A DNA stretch of 64,000 bases. Source: Flavobacterium cellulosilyticum (GTDB lineage Bacteria; Bacteroidota; Bacteroidia; Flavobacteriales; Flavobacteriaceae). Both the position numbers and the translations under genes were made by a program. The DNA lies in the NCBI RefSeq assembly GCF_004349355.1, contig NZ_SMFK01000004.1, positions 190,608 to 254,607 of the forward strand, in the 5' to 3' direction. Under the pieces are notes generated by a model. It worked only from the letters and a program-made list of their open reading frames with translations. It was not told the DNA's origin and searched no databases. Of the stretch, positions 43,005-53,284 are shown piece after piece (positions within the stretch are counted from its first letter, which is position 1; the number at the start of each line of letters is the position of its first letter).

Positions 43005-44099
43005 ATGATGAGCACAATTAAATTCCCTTTTTATATTAGACTTACTTTTATGGTAATCAGTATGATTGGTATAACTTACATTCTATATATGGGAAAAAGT
43101 GTCTTAATCCCAATATTAATGGCATTTATGATTGCTGTTTTAATACTGCCAATTGTTGATTTTTTAAATTCGAAATTAAGATTGCCAAATGGTTTGTCGG
43201 CTACAATTGCCATAATTCTTTTTTTAACAGTAATTATAGGAATCCTAGCCTTTCTATCTTATGAAATCAGCGATATAGGAAAGGACTTTGCCGTTATTAG
43301 AAAGAATATAAATATATTTATAATTGATATTCAGCATTATATTAGGTCCAATTTTAATATAAGTTTGTGGGATCAGCGAAAATATATTGAAGATGTAACT
43401 CAAGATTCTTTTAAAAAGGGAAAAGAGACAATTGGCACCACTTTATTATCTTTTGCAAATGCTATTTTGGATTTGACTTTAATTCCAATTTATACTTTTT
43501 TAATTCTTTTATATAGAACTCATTTTATGGTGTTCCTTGCTAAATTATTCAAAAAAGAATACCATACTAAGCTGCAGGAAATCCTACGCCAAATAAAAGG
43601 ATCTATTCAAAGTTATATTTCGGGATTGATTTTCGAAATGATTGCTGTTTCAATTTTAACAAGTATTGGTCTTTTTTTTATTGGAGTAAAATACTTTATA
43701 TTACTTGGAATTATAACAGGAATTCTAAATCTAATTCCCTATTTGGGAATTTTAATTGCTGGGGTTTTGACAGTATTATCTTCTTTGACAGGTACTCCTG
43801 AAGTATCGCTGATAGTTGGAGTTATTGTCGTAAATGTTTTTGTTCAATTAATTGATAATAATATTCTGGTTCCTTTAATCATAAATACAAAAGTGAAAAT
43901 AAATGCTTTTGTATCCATAATAGGAATTATCATTGGTGGGCAAATAGGAGGAATTGCCGGAATGTTTTTGGCAATCCCAGTTTTAGCCATTATAAAGATT
44001 GTTTTCGATAAAATTGATACAGCGGAGCCTTGGGGATATTTAATGGGAGACAATTTACCAAAGGCTTTCAAATGGAGAACTAATAAATCACTGCAGTAA
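43005..44099 (+). CDS. AI-2E-family transporter / permease
   Basis: 364 residues with about eight helices, including GMSGKSVLIPILMAFMIAV-like N-terminal segments (here YMGKSVLIPILMAFMIAVLI), GILNLIPYLGILIAG and NNILVPLIINTKVKINAFVS. This NLIPYLG and NN-LVPLI pattern is typical of the AI-2E (YdiK/TqsA) family. The actual substrate is unknown; some members are Na+ or K+/H+ related. Followed by a strong terminator. Confidence 0.88.
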   Translation: MMSTIKFPFYIRLTFMVISMIGITYILYMGKSVLIPILMAFMIAVLILPIVDFLNSKLRLPNGLSATIAIILFLTVIIGILAFLSYEISDIGKDFAVIRKNINIFIIDIQHYIRSNFNISLWDQRKYIEDVTQDSFKKGKETIGTTLLSFANAILDLTLIPIYTFLILLYRTHFMVFLAKLFKKEYHTKLQEILRQIKGSIQSYISGLIFEMIAVSILTSIGLFFIGVKYFILLGIITGILNLIPYLGILIAGVLTVLSSLTGTPEVSLIVGVIVVNVFVQLIDNNILVPLIINTKVKINAFVSIIGIIIGGQIGGIAGMFLAIPVLAIIKIVFDKIDTAEPWGYLMGDNLPKAFKWRTNKSLQ

Positions 44100-44115
44100 T
44101 GCATTGATATTATAT

Positions 44116-44140
44116 AAAAAAGTAATAAATTTACTTTTTT
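44116..44140 (+). terminator. Intrinsic terminator after the AI-2E-family gene
   Basis: AAAAAAGTAA, loop TAAAT, TTACTTTTTT: a perfect 10-base stem that ends in T6, 16 bases after the stop codon. Works in both directions. Confidence 0.8.
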
Positions 44141-44244
44141 AATCCACAATTGACAATAAACAAGTCTTCAAAAAGTAAGTTTGAGACTATGTTTACTATC
44201 ATTTTCGGTTTAATTTTATTAAAAGCAAATAATACTCTTTTTTG

Positions 44245-46068
44245 ATGTTTCAAAAACAAAAAAATATCATTCTTGTTTTCCTATTACTTTGCTTTCATTC
44301 TTCATTTTCACAAGTAATTGTGCCAAAGAAAGATAGTTTAGAAGTATATAAGGATATTCAAATCTATTCTAAAAAAAATAAGTTTACAAAATTCATGCAT
44401 AAGTTGCTTTTTAGACCAATTTATACAAGAAAAAGAAAAGCTAAAAAAATTGTTGCTATAAATTACTCCAAGTTAGAAGGTAAAATTATCAGAAACATCA
44501 ATATTGTAACTCTTGATCCTTTTGGTTATTCTGAGATTGATACCACCCAAAAACCGCGAAATTGGGCAGAAAAAAACGGTAATTTCATCCATAATAAAAC
44601 CAAAAATTTTGCCATTCGAAATTCACTGCTAATTACAGAAAATAAACCTTTTAATTCCTTATTGGTAAAGGAATCGATTCGTTTGTTAAGGGCTCAAAAT
44701 TATATCAACAGAGTTGCAATTGAAACGAAATTAATTGCAAGAAATGCAGATTCAGTTGATGTTTTTATACGTGTTTTAGACTCTTGGAGTATGATTCCTA
44801 AAGTTTCTCTTTCGAATTCTCAAACTAATTTAAATCTGATTGAACGCAATTTTTTTGGAACCGGACATACGTTTAACAGTAAGTATAAACAAAGATTCAG
44901 TGATGGAAAAAAAGGATATGATCTAGAATATATCGTGCCAAATATTAAAAATACATTCGTTCAAACAAAATTGAATTATTTTAATGATATAGATGATAAT
45001 CAAGGTAAAAGCATCAATATTGAACGCCCTTTTTATTCGTATTTTGCAAAATGGGCTGGCGGGATTAATTTGGATCATCAATTTAAAATCGATTCACTTT
45101 CTGATGCAAATTTGGTTTACGCTAAACAAAGTTTCAAATATACCTCACAAGACCTTTGGGGCGGACGGGCATTTACTATTTTTAAAGGAAATTCGGGAAA
45201 TGACAGAATTACTAATCTTATCGTTACTGGCCGATATTTGCACGTAAAATATCTTGATAGTCCTATAATTGATTATGATCCCATCGATTTTTATTCGTCA
45301 GAACAATTTGTTTTAACAGGTATTGGAATTTCGATGCGAAAGTTTGTGGAGGATAGGTATATTTTTAGAAATGGAGCTACCGAAGATGTTCCAATAGGCA
45401 AAATTGTAGGCATAACTAGTGGTTATCAATACAAAAATGATGTTGGTAAATTCTATTTAGGTGGTCGCGTTTCCTTTGGGGATTATTATAGTTGGGGTTT
45501 TTTGAGTACTAATTTTGAGTTGGGAACTTTCTTTAATCAATCAAAGACAACGCAAACTGCTTTTTCTTTTCAGGCTAATTATTTCTCTAAATTAATAGAT
45601 TTGGGAGATTGGAAACTAAGACAGTTTGTTAAGCCACAATTGCTTATTGGAATCAATCGGCAAAATTCAATTGGGGATCAACTTTCTATAAATGAGAGAT
45701 ATGGAATTCAAGGGTTTAAAAGTGCAGTTTATGGTACCCAAAAAATGGTGTTGACGTTTCAAACGCAAGCCTATTCTACTTGGAATCTATTTGGATTTCG
45801 ACTTAATCCGTATTTTAATTATACTATTGCAATGCTTGGAGATGAATCAAGAGGATTAATGAAAAGTAAAGCGTATTCAAAAATAGGCATTGGATTTATT
45901 ATTGCAAATGACTATTTAGTATTTCGATCGTTCCAGATTTCACTTTCGTTTTATCCATCAATTCCAGGAAATGGTAATAATATTTTCAAAACAAATTCTT
46001 TTAACACCTCTGATTTTGGGTTTCAAGAATTTGGTTTAGATAAACCTAGAACCGTTATTTATAAATAA
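44245..46068 (+). CDS. Outer-membrane beta-barrel protein with POTRA-like N-terminus
   Basis: About 607 residues, starting MFQKQKNIILVFLLLCFHSS (signal peptide, cleaved around SFSQV). A TTG just upstream gives one extra residue and is not needed. Residues ~70-190 look like POTRA-type units (LEGKIIRNINIVTLDPFG, KESIRLLRAQNYINRVAIET, RVLDSWSMIPKVSLS). The rest, FFGTGHTFNSKYKQ to the end, alternates hydrophobic and polar residues as a beta-barrel, without a clear BamA/TamA signature. Family name not recognised; an Omp85-like transport role is inference. Confidence 0.8.
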   Translation: MFQKQKNIILVFLLLCFHSSFSQVIVPKKDSLEVYKDIQIYSKKNKFTKFMHKLLFRPIYTRKRKAKKIVAINYSKLEGKIIRNINIVTLDPFGYSEIDTTQKPRNWAEKNGNFIHNKTKNFAIRNSLLITENKPFNSLLVKESIRLLRAQNYINRVAIETKLIARNADSVDVFIRVLDSWSMIPKVSLSNSQTNLNLIERNFFGTGHTFNSKYKQRFSDGKKGYDLEYIVPNIKNTFVQTKLNYFNDIDDNQGKSINIERPFYSYFAKWAGGINLDHQFKIDSLSDANLVYAKQSFKYTSQDLWGGRAFTIFKGNSGNDRITNLIVTGRYLHVKYLDSPIIDYDPIDFYSSEQFVLTGIGISMRKFVEDRYIFRNGATEDVPIGKIVGITSGYQYKNDVGKFYLGGRVSFGDYYSWGFLSTNFELGTFFNQSKTTQTAFSFQANYFSKLIDLGDWKLRQFVKPQLLIGINRQNSIGDQLSINERYGIQGFKSAVYGTQKMVLTFQTQAYSTWNLFGFRLNPYFNYTIAMLGDESRGLMKSKAYSKIGIGFIIANDYLVFRSFQISLSFYPSIPGNGNNIFKTNSFNTSDFGFQEFGLDKPRTVIYK

Positions 46069-46095
46069 AATTTTATAATTAAAAGATACAGCTCT

Positions 46096-47121
46096 TTAAT
46101 AATTTCTACCCCAAGGTTTTTTTACTAAATAATTATCACAACTCGCGCATTCTCTACCTATTTGCCAAGTCAGGGAAAGCTCGTGTACACCGCGAGTATT
46201 TCCTAACTTTGATGTAGAAACATCATAAGAATAGCCAAAAACGAAACGATCAAGTTGTATCGTTCCAAAAAGATTTAAAGAGGTTAATACATGACTATTA
46301 TTGGTTTTTCCTTCCAGATTAGTTGCTGCGATAACGCCTAAGATTAAAGGGTTTAATGCTATGGCGGTACCCAAATCCAATCTGTTGTATTGCGCTTGTC
46401 GCATGTAATTGGCAGTTAGTAATACATTCGTCTGATCAGGAAATAAACCTAAATTGCTATTCTCTAGACTTAAGGAATACCCACTATGAATACTTAAAAA
46501 CATATCCAGTGGCACGTTTGCATTATCAGTAAAAGCAATATTGGGTGTGTTTAAGTGCTTTAAAGAAGCACCAAACCAGGATGTATCATTGTAAAGAAGT
46601 ATTCCTGAATAAATATCAAAAAAATTAATTTTATTATTATAGTTTAAAGCTAGTAGATCTGCCGAACTTCCACTTATTGATCCGGTATTGCTATTGATTT
46701 GATCTTCTAATGTAAGATTACTAAAGTTAAAACTTTTGTTGCCATAACCCGCTTCTATTCCTAATCGTAATCTCCATTCATTGTTTAGATTTACATTATA
46801 CGAATAAACACCATTGACTTGAACGTAATTATAGTTAGTAAAAACTTCCCGCTGGTTTAAAATTGTCAGACCTAAACCCATTTCCCTTTCAGGACCTATT
46901 GGAGCATTAATAAAAGCATATTCAGTATCTATTCTTCTATTTTCATTGGGCCATTGTGAACGGTGAATTAGTCCCATATATCCAGTCACTAAAGTCCCAG
47001 TAAATGCAGGATTTAATGATTCTGGAATCAGAAAAAATTGAGTAAAAACGGGGTCTTGCGCTTTAACTTCCATACAAGTTATGGATGTCAATAGTATATA
47101 TAAAACAAGTTTTAATTTCAT
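46096..47121 (-). CDS. PorP/SprF-family type IX secretion membrane protein
   Basis: 341 residues. Signal peptide (LVLYILLTSITCMEVKAQDP), then the family start FTQFFLIPESLNPAFTG and HRSQWPNENRRIDTEYAFIN, followed by an outer-membrane barrel. In flavobacteria these proteins act with one specific large cargo carrying a type B C-terminal domain, and help its export or anchoring. The cargo is the gene directly upstream (47134-53097), same strand, 12 bases away. Confidence 0.95.
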   Translation of the reverse strand: MKLKLVLYILLTSITCMEVKAQDPVFTQFFLIPESLNPAFTGTLVTGYMGLIHRSQWPNENRRIDTEYAFINAPIGPEREMGLGLTILNQREVFTNYNYVQVNGVYSYNVNLNNEWRLRLGIEAGYGNKSFNFSNLTLEDQINSNTGSISGSSADLLALNYNNKINFFDIYSGILLYNDTSWFGASLKHLNTPNIAFTDNANVPLDMFLSIHSGYSLSLENSNLGLFPDQTNVLLTANYMRQAQYNRLDLGTAIALNPLILGVIAATNLEGKTNNSHVLTSLNLFGTIQLDRFVFGYSYDVSTSKLGNTRGVHELSLTWQIGRECASCDNYLVKKPWGRNY

Positions 47122-47133
47122 TTTTTTTAGTTC

Positions 47134-50100
47134 TTATTTTAGTAAAACAAAAGGATGGTTTTCATTGACAATAGTTCCATAAAAAGTTGCGCCACTTACT
47201 TTACAGTAGTAATTGCCATTTTCTGCATTAAATCCTTTTATTTTTCCATCCCAACCTCGCAATACGTCACCAGTTTCTGAATAGATTATGGAACCCCATG
47301 TGTCATAAACATCCAAACGTACATTTTTTAAAGCCTTGGTTACTGGTCTAAAAGTATCATTGAGAGCATCGTTATTTGGAGTAAATGCATTTGGAACTAC
47401 TAATACATACCCTTTTCCGATACTAAATGTGATCTTTTGCACATAAATACATCCGAATGGATAGCTAACTGTTTGTGTCACTACATACTCTTTTGGATTG
47501 ATGAATGTATGAACTGGGTTGAGTTCAGTTGATGTGGTGCCATCCCCAAAATCCCATATCATGCTGATATAATCTCCTGTAGACGTATTGGTAAACTGTA
47601 TAGGGTCATTTATGGAATAAGTACCAAAAGTGGAATAGGCAAATGAACTTGAATCAAACGAAGGTGTTCCAAGATTTTGTAATTTAACATTGAAAGCGAC
47701 CGTTGATTTGCATCCCATAGCATCGGTTGCGGATAAAATTGCTGTTCCGTTTTGGCTCGTATTCATAAATTCATTATTCGGACCACTAAAAGTACCACTT
47801 GACCAAACCAATTGGTAGGGTGGAACCCCACCCGAAACTTGCGCCACAAAGGTTTGATGTACATATTTGGTTTCACAATCAAAATCTGTTTTGGTTACAA
47901 CATTCGTCACAATTGGTGGCGGTCTATTGATGCTGTATTGCGCTTGTTTGGAACAACCATTGGCATCTTTTACAGTCACCAAATAATTTCCTGCAGGTAT
48001 GTTATTTAAATCTTCGGTTGTAGCTCCGTTAGACCATACATAAGTGAACGGTGCAGAACCACCTGAAACGAGAAGATTTATGGCACCGCTATTGGCATTA
48101 TCACAATCTAAAGCATGGGTGAGATTAGCGGAGAGGACTAATAATTGAGGCTCAAGTATAATGAAAGTCCTAGTGATTGTACAAGGTTTTGAATCTATAA
48201 TTGTGACAGTGTAGGATCCAGGTTTCAAATTATTTCTGGTAGTTCCAGCTGTAGAACCATCACTCCAATTTAATTTAATTGGTGCAATACCTCCAATAAA
48301 ATTCAGGTCAATACTCCCATTATTTGCGCCAAAACAACTGATGTTTTTTACCACGGGATTGACAGTGAAAATAGGTGCTTCGGGAATGTTTATGTTTAAG
48401 GTTTGAACACAGTTTAAGTTGTCAGTGACTGTAACTAAATAATCTCCAGCCGATAAATTATTTTGAAAAGTTCCTATTGCAAAATTACTCCACGAAATTT
48501 GATAAGGAGCCACACCTCCAGAAATTGCAATATTGATAGATGCATTATTGTCACCATAACAAGTAATTGGAGTTGTAGTTGCTTTTATACTAATTGCTGT
48601 CGATTGAGTTAATGTAATATTTAATGATTTGAAACAACCCAAATTATCGGTAACAATTAAAGTATAGGATCCTGCAAAAAGATTCGTCAAATTTTGATTG
48701 GTACTTGTAAATCCATTTGGACCAGTCCATGCATAAGTATAGGGCAATGTTCCACCAGAACTATTTAGAGTTATAGCTCCGGTTGGTTGTCCATAGCAAA
48801 TAACATCGGTTTTGCTCGCTAAATTTACTACCAAAATTGGTGGTTCAGCGATGGTAAACGACGCCGTTGCTGGCCCACAATTATTTACGTCAGAAACTTT
48901 AACACTATAAACACCAGGACTTAAATTTGATACATCTTCAGTGGAGGCATAAGGGATTCCGTTTTTTGTCCATGCAAAAGTATAATTTAATGTTCCGCCT
49001 GAAATGGAGATTTTAATTTTACCGTTGGCAGAATTGTAGCAAGTGATGTCTTTTTTTTCATCGGTGAATATGATAATTTCATTCGGTTCAGAGATGGTAT
49101 AACTTTTATCAAAAGGGCAACCTCCAGCATCCGTTATAGTTAGGTTATAATTTCCGGGTATTAAATTAGAAATACCAGATGTAGAGGCGGTAAATCCGTT
49201 TGGTCCTGTCCAAGAAATAATATAGGGAGGTCCTGAATTAAAAGGGATTCCCCCAGTCACATTGGTTTTGATGGATCCATTATTTGCTCCAAAACAACTG
49301 CTGTTATTTGAAATTACATTTGTAGAAATGGATGGATTTACTGTAACAACTACTGTAAAAATAGTCCCAGAACAAACTCCTGAAAGAGGGGTCACTTTAT
49401 AAGTCACCGTTGCAGGATTGGTCGTAGTATTGATCAGTGTTTGGCCAATTGAAGATTGAGGAACCGATTGAGCCGATGCTCCCAAAATTGAATTTGAAGG
49501 ACTAATTGTAGGATTCGTCCAAGTATAGCTTGGGCCAGCAGGTACAGTGTCACCATTACTATTGTCAGGAGTAATTGTAAATGAATTTCCACTACATATT
49601 GTTGTGTTTTTGTTTGAAATAACAGGGATTGGATTGATGGTAACAGCTGCAATATTTGATGTTAGAATAGAACAGCCACCTACTGGTAAAGTGATGATAC
49701 AATAATAATATTCAGTTCCAATGGCTGTTTTTGGTGGTGCATACGATGCAGTTGATGCGCCAGAAATTGAAGTGCCTCCTGTGGTTGAATTGACATTATT
49801 GGAATACCATTGATGCGATGGTGTTCCAGCACCATTACTATAACTTACCGTTAAAAGTGTTGGTGTAGTACCTAAACACACAGTGCTAGATTGGGGTTGA
49901 GTCACTATTTTTGGAGCCAAATTGATAATCACTTCAGCCGTGGCACTTAGGACACTGCAACCTCTTCCTGTTTGTGAAATCAAACAATAGTAGTAGGTTT
50001 TTCCAACTACGGATGTTGGAGGAGTAAAGCTGTTATTTGTTGCTACAAAAACTGAAGTTCCACCTGTATTTGAGTTTACACTATTTGAATACCATTGATA

Positions 50101-53097
50101 AGTAAATGTGCCAATTCCTCCGCTCGTAGATACTGTCAAATTAGTTGGAGTTGCACTTTGACATAAGGTTTGAGTAGACAATGGCTGTGTGTCAACTATT
50201 GGATCACTAACAACAATAATTTCAGCTGGATCACTTGATATTGGACCACAACCATTTCCTGAGAACGAAACGGATACATAATAGTTATAGTTTCCACTTA
50301 CTATATTTGCGGGTGGAGTATATCCTGAGTTTGTTGCTCCTGTAATTGCAGTCCCACCAACATTCGACAAGGATGTATTAGAATACCATTGGTAACTAAC
50401 ACTTCCAGTCCCACCTGAAAACATAATACTTAGTGGAGATAAAATAGTTGCACCAACACATAAACTTTGTGTTGCAGTAGGCTGAGAATTAATTGTAGCG
50501 CCACTATTAATAGTTATTGTAGCGGTATTTGATTTAATACTTGAACAATCACCGGAAGGCAAAGTAATAATACAATAATAATAGGTAGTACCAACTGTTG
50601 CATAAGAAGGGGTGTAAGTTGTATTTGTTTCATTTGGTATTGCAGTTCCTGTAGTAGTATCGTTTGCAACATTGGAATACCACTGATAAGTTGGGCTTCC
50701 AGTTGCTCCACTAATTGTAATGGATAAGGGAATTGGATTAGCTCCCTGACAAACTGTACTGGAAGTGGGCTGTGTAATTGTAGGAGCTGCATTGACAGTA
50801 AATAATGCAGTCGTTTTACAATTATTAGAATTGGTATAAGTAATAGTAGTGGTTCCTCCTGAAACACCGCTTACTAATCCTGTTGCGCTAACAGTTGCTA
50901 TTGACGGATTTGAAGAGATCCAAGGAAAAGCTGTTGCAGCAGTTATTGAACCAGTTAACTGTGACGAAAAACCAACACAAGAAGACAAATTGCCAGTAAT
51001 TGTAGGAGTAGAGTTGATTGTAAAAGATTGATTCGTAGCCATCGTAGTCCCACATTCATTAGTAACGGATAATGAAACTGTATAATTTCCAGCTGCGGAA
51101 TAGCTAATTGCTCCAGGAACAGCCGAAGTAGATGAAGATGGAGTGCCTCCTGGAAAACTCCATGCATAGGTCAAAGTGCTAGTAGCGGGAGCACAACTAT
51201 TCACTATCGCTGTTGGGTTTATAGTCGTTGGTCCGCAAAAATTGGATAGTGCATTTATTGTTACAGTAGGTGGTTTTTTGACAATTACCGTTTGTGAAGT
51301 GGAAAAACTACCACAAGAATTTGTAGCGGTGAGTTTTATAGTATATGTTCCAGGTTCAGTGAAATTATAAGAGGCATTTGTGGCGGTTTGATTAGGAATT
51401 GCCGTAATACTTGAACCACATGATGAAGGAACAAAAGTGGTACTCCAGATATAAGTTGGAGGAATACAAGAATTTGTTTCACTTGTTGTATTTGTTGATG
51501 TTATCGCTTGCGGGGAACAACCAGTAGTGTTGTTTAAGGTAAACGTGGGAACAAGAGGAGATTCAATACATATCTGTCGCGTTTTTGAAGAAGTTCCACA
51601 TCCATTTTGGGAAGTTAGGGTAATTGTAAAAGTTCCAGAAGTAGTATAAGTATGATTTATATTTTGAGGGGAAGATATTGGAGTTGTTATAAGAGGTGAA
51701 CCATCCCCGAAATCCCATGTATAAATAGAGCCTTGAACACAATTTTGACCATATCCTGAAACAGTTGTATTTGTAAATAAAACATTAGAATTAATACAAG
51801 CATTAGGTGGTGAAGTAAAATTTGCAGTTGGTTTAGTCAATATAGAGATGTTCCCTAATGTAAATGGTGTGGTACCACATGCATTGGTTACATCTAATTT
51901 TACTTCAAAACTGGGTGATGGACAACTACTTGTAGAGTAAACATGTGGGATTGGGTAGTTAGTAGAATTAGAGGGGTCTGATAAATTATAATAAGTTGAG
52001 CTATTTAATTGGTTTTGAGTTAAAATTACAGTTGGCGAGCCGTCGCTATAATTTATTTTATAAGTTGTATCTATAGAATTGCTTCCCCAATTGGAAATGG
52101 AAAATTGTAGATTTGTAGTTGGGGCACATAAATTTTGGGTTGAACCAGGACTATTTAATCCTCCTAATGGATTTGAGACATTTTTGATAATATAAGTTTT
52201 GGAATTAATACAACCATTGTTCCCGACTGCGGTAATAATCATAGAGTATGCACCAATAGTAGCGTAATTATGGGTAATTGGGAATGTTATACTATTTTGT
52301 GTATTTCCATCCCCCCAATTTATTGAATATGATGATACACATGTTGAAGCTGAAGAATTACCAACCTTGACTGAGTAAACAGCATTTGATGATGCATTTG
52401 CACAATTGTTAAATGGATCAAATGGATTATTTATATCACTAAAACTAATATCAGGTTTTTGTATTACTGTGATAATCTTAGTTTTTGAAATTGTGCAACC
52501 ACCACCTTTTACAGTTAAAGTTACGTTGAAGTTAGCAGTACCACAACCTAATGAAACAAAAGAATGACTAGGATTTTGTTGTGCTGAGGTTGTGCCATCG
52601 CCAAAATCCCAAGCATAAGTATAAGAGGCTGTTCCTGATGCAGTAGCAGCAAATTGAATTACAGTTCCTGAACAAGTAGTATTATTAGTAAATGTAAAAT
52701 CTACATTAGTAGGTGCATTTACAGTAACCGTTGCAATATCAAGACTAGGTTGTTCAGGATTTGGATTAGCAGAATCATGAACACTAATTAAATTATAATT
52801 AAATGTACCAGTATTAGTAGTATTCACGAGAACTGTAACTGAATTATTACTTCCAGTTGTTTTAACAATTAAATCCGCTCCTCCATTAATGGTATATGTA
52901 AAAGTATAAGGAGCCGTTCCTCCAGATCCTGTAAATGTTATTAGAGGTTGCGAAGCATTTTGGCAAACTGCTGTTGTTCCAGAAATAGTTGCTGATGGTA
53001 ATGCCAAAATATTGGCGCTACAAATATCTTTAGCATTTAAAACGCAACTAAAATGTATTACAATAAATATAAATATTAATTTGAAAAGACTTTTCAT
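47134..53097 (-). CDS. Giant surface protein with PKD, Ig-like and SprB-type repeats and T9SS type B sorting domain
   Basis: 1987 residues. Signal peptide, then several PKD domains (TYAWDFGDGTTS, NWGDGNTQNS, YTWDFGDGSPLI), four Ig-like repeats each with QWYSN, then about seven SprB-type repeats (for example ITCYGDNNASINIAISGGVA, ISCFGANNGSIDLNFIGGIA). A last PKD domain (WDFGDGTTSTELNPVHTF) precedes the type B C-terminal domain starting VVPNAFTPNNDALNDTF. It is exported by the type IX system and probably serves in adhesion or gliding. No enzyme domain was seen. It pairs with the PorP/SprF gene downstream. Threonine- and serine-rich throughout. Confidence 0.95.
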   Translation of the reverse strand: MKSLFKLIFIFIVIHFSCVLNAKDICSANILALPSATISGTTAVCQNASQPLITFTGSGGTAPYTFTYTINGGADLIVKTTGSNNSVTVLVNTTNTGTFNYNLISVHDSANPNPEQPSLDIATVTVNAPTNVDFTFTNNTTCSGTVIQFAATASGTASYTYAWDFGDGTTSAQQNPSHSFVSLGCGTANFNVTLTVKGGGCTISKTKIITVIQKPDISFSDINNPFDPFNNCANASSNAVYSVKVGNSSASTCVSSYSINWGDGNTQNSITFPITHNYATIGAYSMIITAVGNNGCINSKTYIIKNVSNPLGGLNSPGSTQNLCAPTTNLQFSISNWGSNSIDTTYKINYSDGSPTVILTQNQLNSSTYYNLSDPSNSTNYPIPHVYSTSSCPSPSFEVKLDVTNACGTTPFTLGNISILTKPTANFTSPPNACINSNVLFTNTTVSGYGQNCVQGSIYTWDFGDGSPLITTPISSPQNINHTYTTSGTFTITLTSQNGCGTSSKTRQICIESPLVPTFTLNNTTGCSPQAITSTNTTSETNSCIPPTYIWSTTFVPSSCGSSITAIPNQTATNASYNFTEPGTYTIKLTATNSCGSFSTSQTVIVKKPPTVTINALSNFCGPTTINPTAIVNSCAPATSTLTYAWSFPGGTPSSSTSAVPGAISYSAAGNYTVSLSVTNECGTTMATNQSFTINSTPTITGNLSSCVGFSSQLTGSITAATAFPWISSNPSIATVSATGLVSGVSGGTTTITYTNSNNCKTTALFTVNAAPTITQPTSSTVCQGANPIPLSITISGATGSPTYQWYSNVANDTTTGTAIPNETNTTYTPSYATVGTTYYYCIITLPSGDCSSIKSNTATITINSGATINSQPTATQSLCVGATILSPLSIMFSGGTGSVSYQWYSNTSLSNVGGTAITGATNSGYTPPANIVSGNYNYYVSVSFSGNGCGPISSDPAEIIVVSDPIVDTQPLSTQTLCQSATPTNLTVSTSGGIGTFTYQWYSNSVNSNTGGTSVFVATNNSFTPPTSVVGKTYYYCLISQTGRGCSVLSATAEVIINLAPKIVTQPQSSTVCLGTTPTLLTVSYSNGAGTPSHQWYSNNVNSTTGGTSISGASTASYAPPKTAIGTEYYYCIITLPVGGCSILTSNIAAVTINPIPVISNKNTTICSGNSFTITPDNSNGDTVPAGPSYTWTNPTISPSNSILGASAQSVPQSSIGQTLINTTTNPATVTYKVTPLSGVCSGTIFTVVVTVNPSISTNVISNNSSCFGANNGSIKTNVTGGIPFNSGPPYIISWTGPNGFTASTSGISNLIPGNYNLTITDAGGCPFDKSYTISEPNEIIIFTDEKKDITCYNSANGKIKISISGGTLNYTFAWTKNGIPYASTEDVSNLSPGVYSVKVSDVNNCGPATASFTIAEPPILVVNLASKTDVICYGQPTGAITLNSSGGTLPYTYAWTGPNGFTSTNQNLTNLFAGSYTLIVTDNLGCFKSLNITLTQSTAISIKATTTPITCYGDNNASINIAISGGVAPYQISWSNFAIGTFQNNLSAGDYLVTVTDNLNCVQTLNINIPEAPIFTVNPVVKNISCFGANNGSIDLNFIGGIAPIKLNWSDGSTAGTTRNNLKPGSYTVTIIDSKPCTITRTFIILEPQLLVLSANLTHALDCDNANSGAINLLVSGGSAPFTYVWSNGATTEDLNNIPAGNYLVTVKDANGCSKQAQYSINRPPPIVTNVVTKTDFDCETKYVHQTFVAQVSGGVPPYQLVWSSGTFSGPNNEFMNTSQNGTAILSATDAMGCKSTVAFNVKLQNLGTPSFDSSSFAYSTFGTYSINDPIQFTNTSTGDYISMIWDFGDGTTSTELNPVHTFINPKEYVVTQTVSYPFGCIYVQKITFSIGKGYVLVVPNAFTPNNDALNDTFRPVTKALKNVRLDVYDTWGSIIYSETGDVLRGWDGKIKGFNAENGNYYCKVSGATFYGTIVNENHPFVLLK

Positions 53098-53160
53098 AGG
53101 CAGTTATGCGATTATATTTATCTAAATAATTAGGAAACGCTCCATCTTGTAATAAAATAC

Positions 53161-53168
53161 CAAACTTA
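53161..53168 (-). promoter_or_regulatory. -7 box of the giant surface protein gene
   Basis: TAAGTTTG on the minus strand, 63 bases before the ATG. No convincing -33 box. Confidence 0.45.
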
Positions 53169-53248
53169 CGGTTTATGAAAGTTATTTTAATATGGTTTCC
53201 CTTATTTTAAAATAAATATTTGGATGATGTTTAAAATTTTAAAATTAC

Positions 53249-53256
53249 TATATTTG
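53249..53256 (+). promoter_or_regulatory. -7 box of the PIG-L gene
   Basis: TATATTTG, 28 bases before the ATG at 53285; the -33 position reads GATG, a weak match. Confidence 0.5.
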
Positions 53257-53284
53257 GGCTAATTGCAAATTAAATTATATAAAA

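Noticed and set aside
50514..50867. 117-codon and other minus-strand frames within the giant surface protein gene
   Set aside because: They are shifted-frame shadows of the repeat-rich reading frame of the 1987-residue protein.
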